Assembly (NCBI RefSeq): GCF_001431205.1
Contig: NZ_LGPC01000006.1
Span: 84,264 to 148,263 of the forward strand
Length of the DNA: 64,000 nt
Reading direction: 5' to 3'
Source of the DNA: Staphylococcus sp. NAM3COL9
GTDB lineage: Bacteria > Bacillota > Bacilli > Staphylococcales > Staphylococcaceae
Under the pieces are notes generated by a model. The model searched no databases, had not been told where the DNA came from, and worked only from the letters and a program-made list of their open reading frames with translations. Of this stretch, positions 8,824-16,371 are shown piece by piece. Position 1 is the stretch's first letter. The number at the start of each line of letters is the position of its first letter. Position numbers and translations under genes: made by a program.

Positions 8824-9149
8824 TATGCTTCTCCTCCTTTATCTGGTGTGACTAATTTCAAACAAATCACACCTAAAAGTAAAGTTAGAATTAAAATGAT
8901 TTTTCCATAATTAACTTCCTGACCGAAGAAAGCAAAATCAAATATAGTAACACCTGTTGTACCCAGCCCAACAAATACTGCATAAGACGTGCCTACTGGT
9001 AACATTTTCGATGCGTCTATAAGCAAATAAAAACTCAAAAAAATAGCTATAATTGTTAACGCCCATTCGAAACCTGTCGTTGCATGTGTTAACCCAGCGA
9101 CCCAGCCAACCTCAAATATTGATGCGATAATAATTTTTATCCAATTCAT
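8823..9149 (-). CDS. ykkC: SMR family guanidinium exporter subunit, YkkC type
   Basis: A 108-residue, four-helix SMR protein with the conserved Glu at about residue 13 (ASIFEVGWVAGL) and the YAVFVGLGTTG signature. It resembles B. subtilis YkkC, including the C-terminal CLKLVTPDKGGEA. It is the first gene behind the guanidine-I riboswitch and is coupled to the YkkD-type gene by a TAATG overlap. AGGAGG lies 8 nt before the ATG. Confidence 0.9.
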   Translation of the reverse strand: MNWIKIIIASIFEVGWVAGLTHATTGFEWALTIIAIFLSFYLLIDASKMLPVGTSYAVFVGLGTTGVTIFDFAFFGQEVNYGKIILILTLLLGVICLKLVTPDKGGEA

Positions 9150-9171
9150 TTATATTCCTCCTATTAAAATA

Positions 9172-9298
9172 AAAAAAGCCTGAGAGATAGTCATCACTAC
9201 TATCTCCCAGGCTTTTATCCTTCCGTGTCACATTTAACATGTGGCTTCCTCTCGGACCAGTCCAACATTAAGCGTTGCGGAACCCTAGAAAGCTTTTA
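9172..9298 (-). promoter_or_regulatory. Guanidine-I (ykkC) riboswitch with intrinsic terminator
   Basis: Read on the minus strand, the leader contains CTAGGGTTCCG, then GGACTGGTCCGAGAGG, then ACACGGAAGGATAAAAGCC. These are the conserved blocks of the ykkC subtype 1 (guanidine-I) aptamer in the correct order. The last block forms the 5' arm of a terminator stem (about 9174-9216) that ends in a run of seven T residues. This is the standard ON-switch layout, in which guanidine binding prevents terminator formation. It lies directly upstream of the ykkCD pair, which independently supports the call. Confidence 0.95.
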
Positions 9299-9497
9299 TT
9301 TAATTCTCTGTATCATATCAATTTATCCCAAAAACTTCAAACACAGCCTTTGATTTACACCTCAATTTAAAATAATTATCATTTAAAAACGCTTGCAATA
9401 AATACTCGGGTGTTTTTTTACATTTTTATTTTAAAAAGTTTTAATTATTTAAGTCATTACCCTCTACATTTTATAATATTTCATGTATACTGAATAT

Positions 9498-9520
9498 CAG
9501 ATTATAACAATTATAATCTG
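9498..9520 (+). promoter_or_regulatory. Perfect inverted repeat, PerR/Fur-box-like operator
   Basis: Two perfect 10-bp arms (CAGATTATAA and complement) flank CAA. The core TTATAACAATTATAA at 9502-9516 matches the PerR-box consensus TTATAATTATTATAA at 13 of 15 positions. A TATAAT lies about 25 nt upstream (9472-9477), so a repressor bound here would sit at or just after the transcription start of the 74-residue gene. The choice between PerR, Fur and Zur is inference. Confidence 0.65.
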
Positions 9521-9599
9521 AATGATTAATTAATGAAATGAATTCTCAATTAAAACAATCCAACTATTGGATTGAAATATATAAAAGTGAGGGATTACT

Positions 9600-9824
9600 A
9601 TGCAATTATTAAACTACAAAATGCACAATGATGAACTCATCGCTACAGTGTTATCCGATAAGAAACAAGTATTCAAATACACATTTGATGTAAACACACC
9701 GGAATATGAAATCTTAGATGTACTTGAAGAAATTAATGAATACGTAGACAATGGACACCATCCATTAGGTTGTTCATTACTAAAAAATTATACACATGCG
9801 GATGTGAGTCACAATACTTTATAA
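9600..9824 (+). CDS. Small conserved-looking protein of unknown function
   Basis: 74 residues, soluble, with no signal peptide or membrane helix; a beta-rich first half and an acidic helix (ILDVLEEINEYVDNG). One Cys lies near residue 60 and several His near the C-terminus. GAGGGA precedes the ATG. Flanked by a PerR/Fur-like operator upstream and a strong terminator downstream, so it is a monocistronic, probably metal- or peroxide-regulated gene. I do not recognise the family. Confidence 0.65.
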   Translation: MQLLNYKMHNDELIATVLSDKKQVFKYTFDVNTPEYEILDVLEEINEYVDNGHHPLGCSLLKNYTHADVSHNTL

Positions 9825-9840
9825 TATTAATTACACACCA

Positions 9841-9886
9841 AAAAGATGAGTATACTGTTAACTTTGAAACAGTGTACTCATCTTTT
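9841..9886 (+). terminator. Rho-independent terminator
   Basis: A long stem of about 19 bp (AAAAGATGAGTA and complement) with a T-rich tail, 17 nt after the stop of the 74-residue gene. Confidence 0.85.
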
Positions 9887-10017
9887 ATTTTTACTCCAAA
9901 AAACACTACCTATAATTGAACTGTGCATGGTATATTGAGTTAGTTCCCATCCATTATCGGGTAAATACATAATAAAGATATTCAAACGTGATAAATATAG
10001 TTTAGGGGGGACACAAC

Positions 10018-10194
10018 ATGTTCTATGGTTCAATATTACTCATAATTCTTGGTATTGTACTGCTGTTTTTAAATAAACGCCTTTCAAACAAAGGTGATAC
10101 AAGTAAAAAACAAAGTTTGATTAGTTTCGGCATAATGTCATTAGTTTTTGGTCTTTTTGGCCTTCTAGGCGTTATTATTATGGCAATAACCTAA
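10018..10194 (+). CDS. Small two-helix membrane protein, unknown function
   Basis: 58 residues. ATG lies 7 nt after AGGGGGG. Two hydrophobic helices (about residues 3-18 and 34-57) are joined by a basic, Ser/Lys-rich loop (NKRLSNKGDTSKKQ). A strong terminator starts 15 nt after the stop. The ribosome binding site, compact size and own terminator argue for a real gene. No family recognised. Confidence 0.6.
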   Translation: MFYGSILLIILGIVLLFLNKRLSNKGDTSKKQSLISFGIMSLVFGLFGLLGVIIMAIT

Positions 10195-10208
10195 TATTGA
10201 TTGCATGT

Positions 10209-10249
10209 AAAAAGGTGATAGACTCCTTATATGGCGTCTATCACCTTTT
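10209..10249. terminator. Bidirectional terminator
   Basis: A stem of about 14 bp (AAAAGGTGATAGAC and complement) with A and T tracts on either side, between the small membrane protein and the convergent flavoprotein gene. Confidence 0.85.
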
Positions 10250-10263
10250 AAATTTACACACTA

Positions 10264-11586
10264 TTACATATCGAATAAATCATTAAATGATTCAATCATC
10301 GTTGGATGTGTATAAATATTATCTTTCAATACCTTATAGCTTAATTTCTGATCTATTGCTAACTTTAATACATTAATGATTTCTTCTGATTCTAAGCCAT
10401 ATAATGTTGCTCCAAGTATTGTTTCCGTATCTTTGTTCACTACTACTTTAAACAAGCCTCTTGGGTCATTATTCACTTTATGTCTAGGGATGGCATTAAC
10501 TGGAAGTGTATTTTCTATCACATTATATCCTTGATTTTTAGCTTCTTCACCAGTTAAACCTACACGTGCCATTGGCGGATCAATAAAAACTGTATAAGGT
10601 ACAGCGCCTCTATTTTCAGTAGAACGCGCACCTGTTCCAAAGAGTTGGTCTTTAACAATTCTAAAGTCATCTAAAGATATATATGTGAATTGCATGCTTC
10701 CTTTAACATCACCAATCGCATAAACACGTGGTGCATCCGTTTGTAGGTATTCATTCACTTTAATTTCTCCATGATCACCAAGCGTTATATCCGTATTGTC
10801 TAAATCTAAATCCACATTAGGCTTACGACCAGTTGCTAATAAGACTGCATCCGCTTCATAATCTCCATTAGACGTATGCACGATAGTTCTAGATTCAGTA
10901 TCTTCAAAGCGTTCTGTATTCACATTATATATGATATTTACGCCTTTAGTAGCTAAATCTTTTTTAACTTCTGTAACTATATCCTTATCTTCTTTAGTCA
11001 TAATATCACTGCCACGTTCAAGGACGGTCACTTGTGTGTCGAAGTTAGCAAACATAGATGCAAATTCTAAAGCAATGTATCCACCACCAATGATGACTAA
11101 TTGTTTAGGTTGGAAATCCAAATTCATAATCCCAGCTGAATCGTATAAATGTTGAGAACTTTCGACGCCTGTTATGGGCGGTATGACTGACCTTGCCCCA
11201 GTATTAATAACGACATCTTCTGCATACAATGTTTCCACTACATCATCATCGTCATTTAATAAGTTCACTTCATTGTTAGATTTGAACTTCGCAGTATAAT
11301 CCAAGACTTCAATATTATTATCATCAGCAAGATTATGATAATTTTTATTATTCAACGCATCTACCACATCTTTTTTTCTAGAAAATGCTTTATTAAAATC
11401 ATTATGCGTTAGACCTTCGTGAACAAGCGTTTTTGAAGGGATACAACCAACATTGATACAAGTACCACCATACATCGCTTTAGACTTCTCAATGACTGCT
11501 ACTTTTTTACCTTGTGCTGAAGCAAATTTCGCTAATGTTTTACCACCTTTACCAAATCCTATAATCACTAAATCAAATTGTCTCAT
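10264..11586 (-). CDS. merA: FAD-dependent pyridine nucleotide-disulfide oxidoreductase, MerA/RclA-like
   Basis: 440 residues. N-terminal FAD motif (DLVIIGFGKGGKTLA). Redox-active CxxxxC disulfide in GGTCINVGCIPSK near residues 42-50. NAD(P)H-binding GGGYIALEFASMF, the second FAD motif YAIGDV, and the C-terminal dimerisation domain with THPTMIE. There is no N-terminal heavy-metal domain and no vicinal C-terminal Cys pair, so mercuric reductase activity is unlikely. In S. aureus the protein annotated MerA with this architecture reduces hypothiocyanous acid, and this is the best functional guess. Start set by AAGGAGG. Confidence 0.8.
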   Translation of the reverse strand: MRQFDLVIIGFGKGGKTLAKFASAQGKKVAVIEKSKAMYGGTCINVGCIPSKTLVHEGLTHNDFNKAFSRKKDVVDALNNKNYHNLADDNNIEVLDYTAKFKSNNEVNLLNDDDDVVETLYAEDVVINTGARSVIPPITGVESSQHLYDSAGIMNLDFQPKQLVIIGGGYIALEFASMFANFDTQVTVLERGSDIMTKEDKDIVTEVKKDLATKGVNIIYNVNTERFEDTESRTIVHTSNGDYEADAVLLATGRKPNVDLDLDNTDITLGDHGEIKVNEYLQTDAPRVYAIGDVKGSMQFTYISLDDFRIVKDQLFGTGARSTENRGAVPYTVFIDPPMARVGLTGEEAKNQGYNVIENTLPVNAIPRHKVNNDPRGLFKVVVNKDTETILGATLYGLESEEIINVLKLAIDQKLSYKVLKDNIYTHPTMIESFNDLFDM

Positions 11587-11791
11587 GAATATCCTCCTTC
11601 AATACATCATCTAATACATCAGTAATCATGACGCTTTTATAATAATTAATTAATATATCATTTTCTTTTTGGTGAAACTTAGACATCGTGGTTCCTATTT
11701 CCCTGGAAATCTCACAATCGCTACCTTCATCACCTGTAAATATACGTCCATCTGACCTTTCCGCATTAAATAATTCAAATAAGTCTGCCAA
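11573..11791 (-). CDS. Possible short reading frame upstream of merA
   Basis: A 72-codon frame (TTG start at 11791, or ATG at 11686 giving 37 residues) overlapping the merA start by 14 nt. The composition is acidic and coding-like, but neither start has a convincing ribosome binding site and I recognise no family. It could be a coupled leader peptide or the 3' relic of an older gene. Confidence 0.25.
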   Translation of the reverse strand: MADLFELFNAERSDGRIFTGDEGSDCEISREIGTTMSKFHQKENDILINYYKSVMITDVLDDVLKEDIHETI

Positions 11792-11980
11792 ATTAACATC
11801 AATTGTAACTTTTATAATTACATTAAAACATGTATGAAAATTTCTCGAAAGTTTTTGCTTATAACATTTATATTCCCTAATTACAGTAATATATATCCAA
11901 CAACGTTATTGTTTTGCATTACTGAATATATTTAATATACTTATGTTCAAGATAGGATAAACAATGAAGGGGATGGCGAG

Positions 11981-12355
11981 ATGATTAAAAAATTGGATGA
12001 AGTTATGATATACGTATATGACCATGATAAGGCGATTGAATTTTGGACAGAAAACTTAGAATTTGTAGTAGCAGCCGATGACGAAGAAATGGGTATGCGT
12101 GTCGTAAAACTACTTCCTGAAGACGCTGCGCAAACTGCTATTGTATTGCAGGACAAAGCTAAAGTTGACGAAATGGACATGGGGGTCAGTACTGCTACGC
12201 CATCACTTATTTTCGCAACAACAAAATTCGATCACTTATACGATCGTTTGAAATCTAATCAAAATACAGTTGGAGATATTATGGAATTACCTATGGGTAG
12301 AGTATTTAATTTTGCAGATGCAGAAAATAATTATTTCGCAGTTAAAGAAATATAA
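11981..12355 (+). CDS. VOC family protein (glyoxalase/bleomycin resistance fold)
   Basis: A 124-residue single VOC domain. It has the N-terminal strand KLDEVMIYVYDHDKAIEFWTENLEF, a typical second half GRVFNFADAENNYFAVKE and a likely metal-binding Glu near the end. Such proteins act as dimers in lyase, dioxygenase or drug-binding roles; no substrate can be inferred. AAGGGG precedes the ATG. Monocistronic between divergent and unrelated genes. Confidence 0.85.
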   Translation: MIKKLDEVMIYVYDHDKAIEFWTENLEFVVAADDEEMGMRVVKLLPEDAAQTAIVLQDKAKVDEMDMGVSTATPSLIFATTKFDHLYDRLKSNQNTVGDIMELPMGRVFNFADAENNYFAVKEI

Positions 12356-12478
12356 TTCCGCAATTGTAAATGACTGTTAAATTGCGAGTAATACAATCGT
12401 AATCAACATATAACCTGTATAACCCATAAAATTTGTTATACTTTTATAGCAAGTAAATATGTATTACAGGAGACAATT

Positions 12479-13225
12479 ATGAAAAGAATCTTCCACTTGT
12501 ATTTATACTATTTGATTATGCTAGCTATCGTTGCCGCTATTTTACTTTCTTTATATTTTTTATATGTGTGGAAAAACGACCAGCCGCAAAATCAAGATTA
12601 TTATAAGAACTTTGAAGAGCTCAAAGCTGACACAAAAGAAGATCGTGATTGGCAAATCAATTCAAAAACTACAAATAACAAAGATATATTAGTTACTGCT
12701 ATTCATGGTGGCGGTATTGAACCCGGTACTTCCGAATTGGCAAAAATCATTTCTAAAAAAGGTAACTTTAATCTATATAGTTTTGAAGGTTTATTAAAAT
12801 CGAACAATGCTAAATTGCATATTACTTCGACACGATTCGATGATCCCAAATTAAAAGACATGACTAGCAAATCTGATGAAACGGTATCCATTCACGGCAT
12901 TCGAGAAGATAAAAAAGTTGTCTACATTGGTGGTCAAGATAAAGATATGGCCAAATCTATACGTAAGGAATTAGAAAAGGAAGATTTTAATGTTGAAAAT
13001 AGTCCTAATTACGTAAATGGAGATTCCAGCCAAAATATCATTAATAAAAATGATTCAGGCTCAGGTGTTCAACTTGAGATTTCAACAGAATATCGCCAGT
13101 CATTTTTTGAGGATGATGACCTTGGTCGCTCCACGAGAGAAAATCCAAATGATTATAGACAATCCATCTACGACTTTGCTGAAGCTATCACAACGGGCGT
13201 AAAAGAACAAACAACAAAAGACTAG
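12479..13225 (+). CDS. Membrane-anchored poly-gamma-glutamate hydrolase family protein
   Basis: 248 residues. An N-terminal membrane helix (about residues 8-30) is followed by an extracellular domain of the PghP/DUF867 family. That domain shows TAIHGGGIEPGTSELA (zinc-site His and Glu), HGIRE, YIGGQDKDM and a closing GSGVQLEISTEYRQSFFED. The family includes phage gamma-PGA depolymerases that cut bacterial capsular polyglutamate. Here the protein is tethered to the cell, so it could act on self or foreign gamma-PGA. AGGAG precedes the ATG. No capsule genes are nearby. Confidence 0.75.
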   Translation: MKRIFHLYLYYLIMLAIVAAILLSLYFLYVWKNDQPQNQDYYKNFEELKADTKEDRDWQINSKTTNNKDILVTAIHGGGIEPGTSELAKIISKKGNFNLYSFEGLLKSNNAKLHITSTRFDDPKLKDMTSKSDETVSIHGIREDKKVVYIGGQDKDMAKSIRKELEKEDFNVENSPNYVNGDSSQNIINKNDSGSGVQLEISTEYRQSFFEDDDLGRSTRENPNDYRQSIYDFAEAITTGVKEQTTKD

Positions 13226-13458
13226 TAATAAAAAACCCAAAAATCTTACTTGATTAGAGTAGTTTTCTGGATTTTTATCCTTTCTAGTCAAAAAAGCATA
13301 TCGTATTTTAATTTATATTCTTGTGTTTTTGAATCACCTCAAAGATAAAAAAATCTAAGCACTCTAAAGGAGAAAGTGTTTATATTATGAATTAGTAACT
13401 TTTTGACTTATCCTAAAATGAAAGCCTTTATATTTTAAATAGCAAAAGGACTGATTAT

Positions 13459-13923
13459 TTGAAAATATTTATATCGTTATTAAAGTTTTTCTATCCCTCG
13501 CTAGTGGTTTTCCAGGCTTCATATTTTTCTATAACAAACTATGAAGAAAAATATGAAAAACTATTAAAACCTAAAAAAATGATGGATAGCTTATTTCTAC
13601 CTATAATATGGCTCATTATAAATGTTATCTCAGCATTCCCTTTGTCCTTCTTACAATTACATAAGAACAAAAAATTCTTTTTAGGTTACAATGGGCAATT
13701 AATAACACAAAGCCTTTGGTATGTAACTTTTTTTAAATATCAATCACTTTTAAGCGCATTGTTACTAAAAATATTTCAATCTATATTTATAGTACTTAGC
13801 ATTAAATCGATTGCCAAAAGTAAAAAAGTTTTCCGTTTCTGCCTTAGACTCCACTTGATATGGAGTATTTATGAAATATATACAAACGCCAGTTTTTGCT
13901 TATTAAATAAAAAGTCTAATTAA
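13459..13923 (+). CDS. Divergent TspO/MBR-like membrane protein
   Basis: 154 residues, TTG start preceded by AAAGGA. Five hydrophobic helices. The pattern YEKLLKPKKMMDSLFLPIIWLI, then LITQSLWYVTFFKYQSLLSALL, then the helix ending TNASFCLLN, follows the order of TspO/MBR proteins (LxKP..P..F.P.W, then LxxxWxxxFF). Several usual aromatic and Pro residues are missing, so ligand (porphyrin) binding is doubtful. It ends 12 nt before the VanY-type gene on the same strand and is probably cotranscribed with it. Confidence 0.5.
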   Translation: MKIFISLLKFFYPSLVVFQASYFSITNYEEKYEKLLKPKKMMDSLFLPIIWLIINVISAFPLSFLQLHKNKKFFLGYNGQLITQSLWYVTFFKYQSLLSALLLKIFQSIFIVLSIKSIAKSKKVFRFCLRLHLIWSIYEIYTNASFCLLNKKSN

Positions 13924-13935
13924 AAAGGTGATTAT

Positions 13936-14550
13936 ATGAAAAAGTTAATTCCAGCTGTAGCTATATTCGTGACTTTATATTTATTAACGAATAAGAAAAA
14001 AAGCGATGCTAATACGATTACTAAAAAAATTGGTGCTTATTATATAAATAATCACATTATTGTAAATAGAACATATAAAGTTAGTCCACTTTATATACCC
14101 TTTCCGAAAAAAGAAACTAAAACAGCTTTAAATCAGATGATTAATGATGCTAACAAGCAGGGTTTCCAATTAATTATTATTAGTGGTTTTAGATCTTATT
14201 TCAAACAGCTACGTTTATTCTCCATCTATGTTAACCGTGATGGATTAAAGAAAGCTAAAACTTATAGCGCTGAGCCAGGTTATTCTGAACATCAGACAGG
14301 CTTAGCCTTTGACGTTGCTTCTCCAGGACTAGATGAATCTATAAAAGAACAGTTTCAATATACGAAAGAAAGTAAATGGCTCCAGGATAACGCCCACAAT
14401 TATGGGTTTATCATCCGTTATCCTAAAGGCAAAGAACATATCACAGGATTTATGTACGAGCCGTGGCATTTAAGATATCTTGGAAAAGAAGACGCAATAA
14501 AAATAACAAACCAAAACCTTACTGTTGAAGAGTATTTTAATTTAGTGTAA
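13936..14550 (+). CDS. VanY-type D-alanyl-D-alanine carboxypeptidase, M15B
   Basis: 204 residues. A short N-terminal hydrophobic segment serves as membrane anchor or signal. The M15 zinc motifs follow: ISGFRSYFKQLRLF, then SAEPGYSEHQTGLAFDVASPG with the His and Asp ligands, then YEPWHLRYLG with the catalytic Glu and second His. It would trim the terminal D-Ala of stem peptides outside the membrane. No vanRS or vanHAX genes are nearby, so this is a housekeeping-type enzyme rather than glycopeptide resistance. AAAGGTGAT precedes the ATG. Confidence 0.88.
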   Translation: MKKLIPAVAIFVTLYLLTNKKKSDANTITKKIGAYYINNHIIVNRTYKVSPLYIPFPKKETKTALNQMINDANKQGFQLIIISGFRSYFKQLRLFSIYVNRDGLKKAKTYSAEPGYSEHQTGLAFDVASPGLDESIKEQFQYTKESKWLQDNAHNYGFIIRYPKGKEHITGFMYEPWHLRYLGKEDAIKITNQNLTVEEYFNLV

Positions 14551-14563
14551 CTATTGTAACGAT

Positions 14564-14605
14564 AATAAAGAAGGTCTGGAGCTCAAAGCCCAGACCTTCT
14601 TTATT
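14564..14605 (+). terminator. Rho-independent terminator
   Basis: A perfect 16-bp stem AATAAAGAAGGTCTGG with its complement and a 10-nt loop, 14 nt after the carboxypeptidase stop. Confidence 0.9.
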
Positions 14606-14620
14606 ATTTAAAATTCATTA

Positions 14621-14872
14621 TTAGTAAATATCAAAATATGTGTCCTTTAAATTTTTTTCGTCTGCTTGGTTTAATAATGCTACTACTAAACTAAAATCAT
14701 TAATAATATGACTTATTCTTTTGAAAATAGTTTCCATATCAACTGTTGTTTGTGATTTTAAACCTAAACAAAAAACAAGTTGAACATCTTTGTCCCCCCC
14801 TTAATAGTTTCACTAATTTCCTATTAAATTTAGTGATTGTTTTAATACACCATCATCATCAATACGCCCATA
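14621..14872 (-). pseudogene. Degraded PTS EIIA-like fragment
   Basis: On the minus strand a frame ending at 14621 reads DVQLVFCLGLKSQTTVDMET, then an IFKRISHIINDFSLVVALL segment. This has the look of the C-terminal part of a fructose/mannitol-class EIIA domain, as found at the end of PRD regulators. It is cut off upstream by a stop next to a run of seven C residues at 14794-14800. Another frame upstream reads AYGRIDDDGVLKQSLNLIGN before stops. No start or full domain remains. The family call is tentative. Confidence 0.4.
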
Positions 14873-14914
14873 TGCAACAGTATCAAGCATTTTCAGTTCT
14901 AGTCAGCCTCGCCG

Positions 14915-14964
14915 TGGTGGGACGACGAAATCTTATCAGAAAAATTAGCTTTCTATCCCATCCC
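14915..14964. repeat. Staphylococcal intergenic hairpin repeat
   Basis: GGTGGGACGACGAAAT at the left and TTTCTATCCCATCC at the right can fold into an imperfect hairpin. GGGACGACGAAAT-type units recur between staphylococcal genes. It lies beside a gene relic, consistent with a decayed region. Confidence 0.5.
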
Positions 14965-15047
14965 TTAGATATTTTAATAATATAGATTTTCTTGTTTTAC
15001 AATCCGTTACAACCTCTAATATATGATCCTTTATTTGACTTATATAT

Positions 15048-15437
15048 CTATAATTCTCCAGTTAAGAATTGGGCTTCACCATTAAAGAAACTCCAATCTT
15101 TATCAGTATTTTCAACTAAACTAATCATGATATCTTCTGTTCTTATATTTAACTTGTCATTTAGAGAATTCACTAATTTTTTATAGAAATCAGTCTTTTG
15201 GTCTTTAGTGCGCGGTCGTGTAACAATAGTGAATACCAGTACATCATCAGTTCTAGAAACACCTAGTCCCGTGTCTAATATTTGCATTTCATAGTCCTCA
15301 TGCTGATTAACAATTTGATATCTATCACCTATCGGGGATTGAAATTTTTCCAGCATAACATTATATGTAATATCTAGAATACTTTTGATTTCTTCTTTAT
15401 TTCTACCTTTAATCATATCTACTTTTATTAACGGCAT
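15048..15437 (-). CDS. Tautomerase family protein
   Basis: 129 residues beginning MPLIKVDMIKGR, so the catalytic Pro would be N-terminal after Met removal, as in 4-oxalocrotonate tautomerase/YusQ-like enzymes. The length suggests the longer tautomerase_2-like subgroup rather than the 62-residue type. The substrate is unknown. It is just downstream of the iol operon but separated from iolJ by a terminator hairpin, so it is probably expressed mostly from elsewhere or by read-through. Confidence 0.8.
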   Translation of the reverse strand: MPLIKVDMIKGRNKEEIKSILDITYNVMLEKFQSPIGDRYQIVNQHEDYEMQILDTGLGVSRTDDVLVFTIVTRPRTKDQKTDFYKKLVNSLNDKLNIRTEDIMISLVENTDKDWSFFNGEAQFLTGEL

Positions 15438-15463
15438 GTTATTACTCCTATCTACTATAATTT

Positions 15464-15493
15464 AAAAGAACCTACAATGCTGCAGGCTCTTTT
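15464..15493 (-). terminator. Terminator of the iolABCDJ operon
   Basis: A 10-bp stem (AAAAGAGCCT with AGGTTCTTTT, one G-T pair) with a 10-nt loop and a TTTTAAATT tail on the minus strand, starting 9 nt after the iolJ stop. Confidence 0.8.
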
Positions 15494-15501
15494 ACAGCAA
15501 T

Positions 15502-16347
15502 TTAATGTTTTACTTTTCCATCACTAGAGCACTTTTTAATAATACTATTTACTGTTGATTTAATTATTTCAATACTTGGACTTAAAATTTCTTGAGGACT
15601 AAATACTGTAGGATGCTTGATTAAATAATCCCTTATAGCACTACTCCAGGCTATATTTATTTCAGTATTAAAATTGATTTTTGCATGTCCATACTTCATT
15701 GCTCTTTTTAAATCATCATCTGATAAACCAGAAGCACCATGTAGCACTAAAGGTATGTTTAAAATATCATTGATGTTTTGCATTTTATTAAAATCTAAAG
15801 CAGGCTCACCGACATATTCTCCATGCACTGATCCAAGTGCAGGCGCTAAGGTATCAAGATTACTAGTATTCGCGAGTTTAACACAGTCTTCTAAACTAGC
15901 ATATTTAAGATTACTAGTCATACCATCTTCGCTACCACCTACCGCGCCAACTTCACCTTCAACATAAACATTATATTGATGTGCATAGTTTACAACTTCT
16001 TTAGTTGATTCAATATTTTCATCTATTGGCAGTTTAGAACCATCAAACATAACTGAGTCATAGCCTGCATCAACAGCTTTTTTACATCCTTCTACACTTA
16101 ATCCATGGTCTAGGTGAATAATAACTGGAACTGTGATGTTCATAGCCTGAATTTTATTTTTGATTGTTTTCCCAATAAATTCATATCCACCTAAAAATGG
16201 AATGTTTTTATCAGTTGTACCTAATATAATAGGAGAACCACTTTCTTGTGCAGCTTTTAATGCGCCTTCAATCCATATAAGCCCATTAATATTAATTTGT
16301 GGTATAGCATAGTGATTTTCAAAAGCATTGAGGATATATTTTTTCAT
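15502..16347 (-). CDS. iolJ: 6-phospho-5-dehydro-2-deoxy-D-gluconate aldolase
   Basis: 281-residue class II (zinc) fructose-bisphosphate-type aldolase. VIIHLDHGLSVEGCKKAVDAG holds the zinc His and catalytic Asp, GEVGAVGGSEDG is in the middle, and LVLHGASGLSDDDLKRAM carries a further zinc His. As the last gene of iolABCDJ it is assigned as IolJ, which splits DKGP to dihydroxyacetone phosphate and malonic semialdehyde. GGAG precedes the ATG. Confidence 0.9.
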   Translation of the reverse strand: MKKYILNAFENHYAIPQININGLIWIEGALKAAQESGSPIILGTTDKNIPFLGGYEFIGKTIKNKIQAMNITVPVIIHLDHGLSVEGCKKAVDAGYDSVMFDGSKLPIDENIESTKEVVNYAHQYNVYVEGEVGAVGGSEDGMTSNLKYASLEDCVKLANTSNLDTLAPALGSVHGEYVGEPALDFNKMQNINDILNIPLVLHGASGLSDDDLKRAMKYGHAKINFNTEINIAWSSAIRDYLIKHPTVFSPQEILSPSIEIIKSTVNSIIKKCSSDGKVKH

Positions 16348-16371
16348 GAAAGTAGATCTCCTTTCATTTAA

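Noticed and set aside
9368..9384. Fur box in AATAATTATCATT upstream of the riboswitch
   Set aside because: Only a half-site matches; the palindrome is incomplete and there is no gene that it would clearly control.
10264..11586. Mercuric reductase despite MerA similarity
   Set aside because: No N-terminal metal-binding domain, no C-terminal Cys pair and no mer genes nearby.
13936..14550. Vancomycin resistance VanY
   Set aside because: The M15B domain is common in housekeeping carboxypeptidases, and no van regulators, ligase or VanX are present.
14746..15186. Plus-strand reading frames at 14746-14985 and 14992-15186
   Set aside because: They run through a decayed region and antisense to the tautomerase gene. 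They have no ribosome binding site and no recognisable product.
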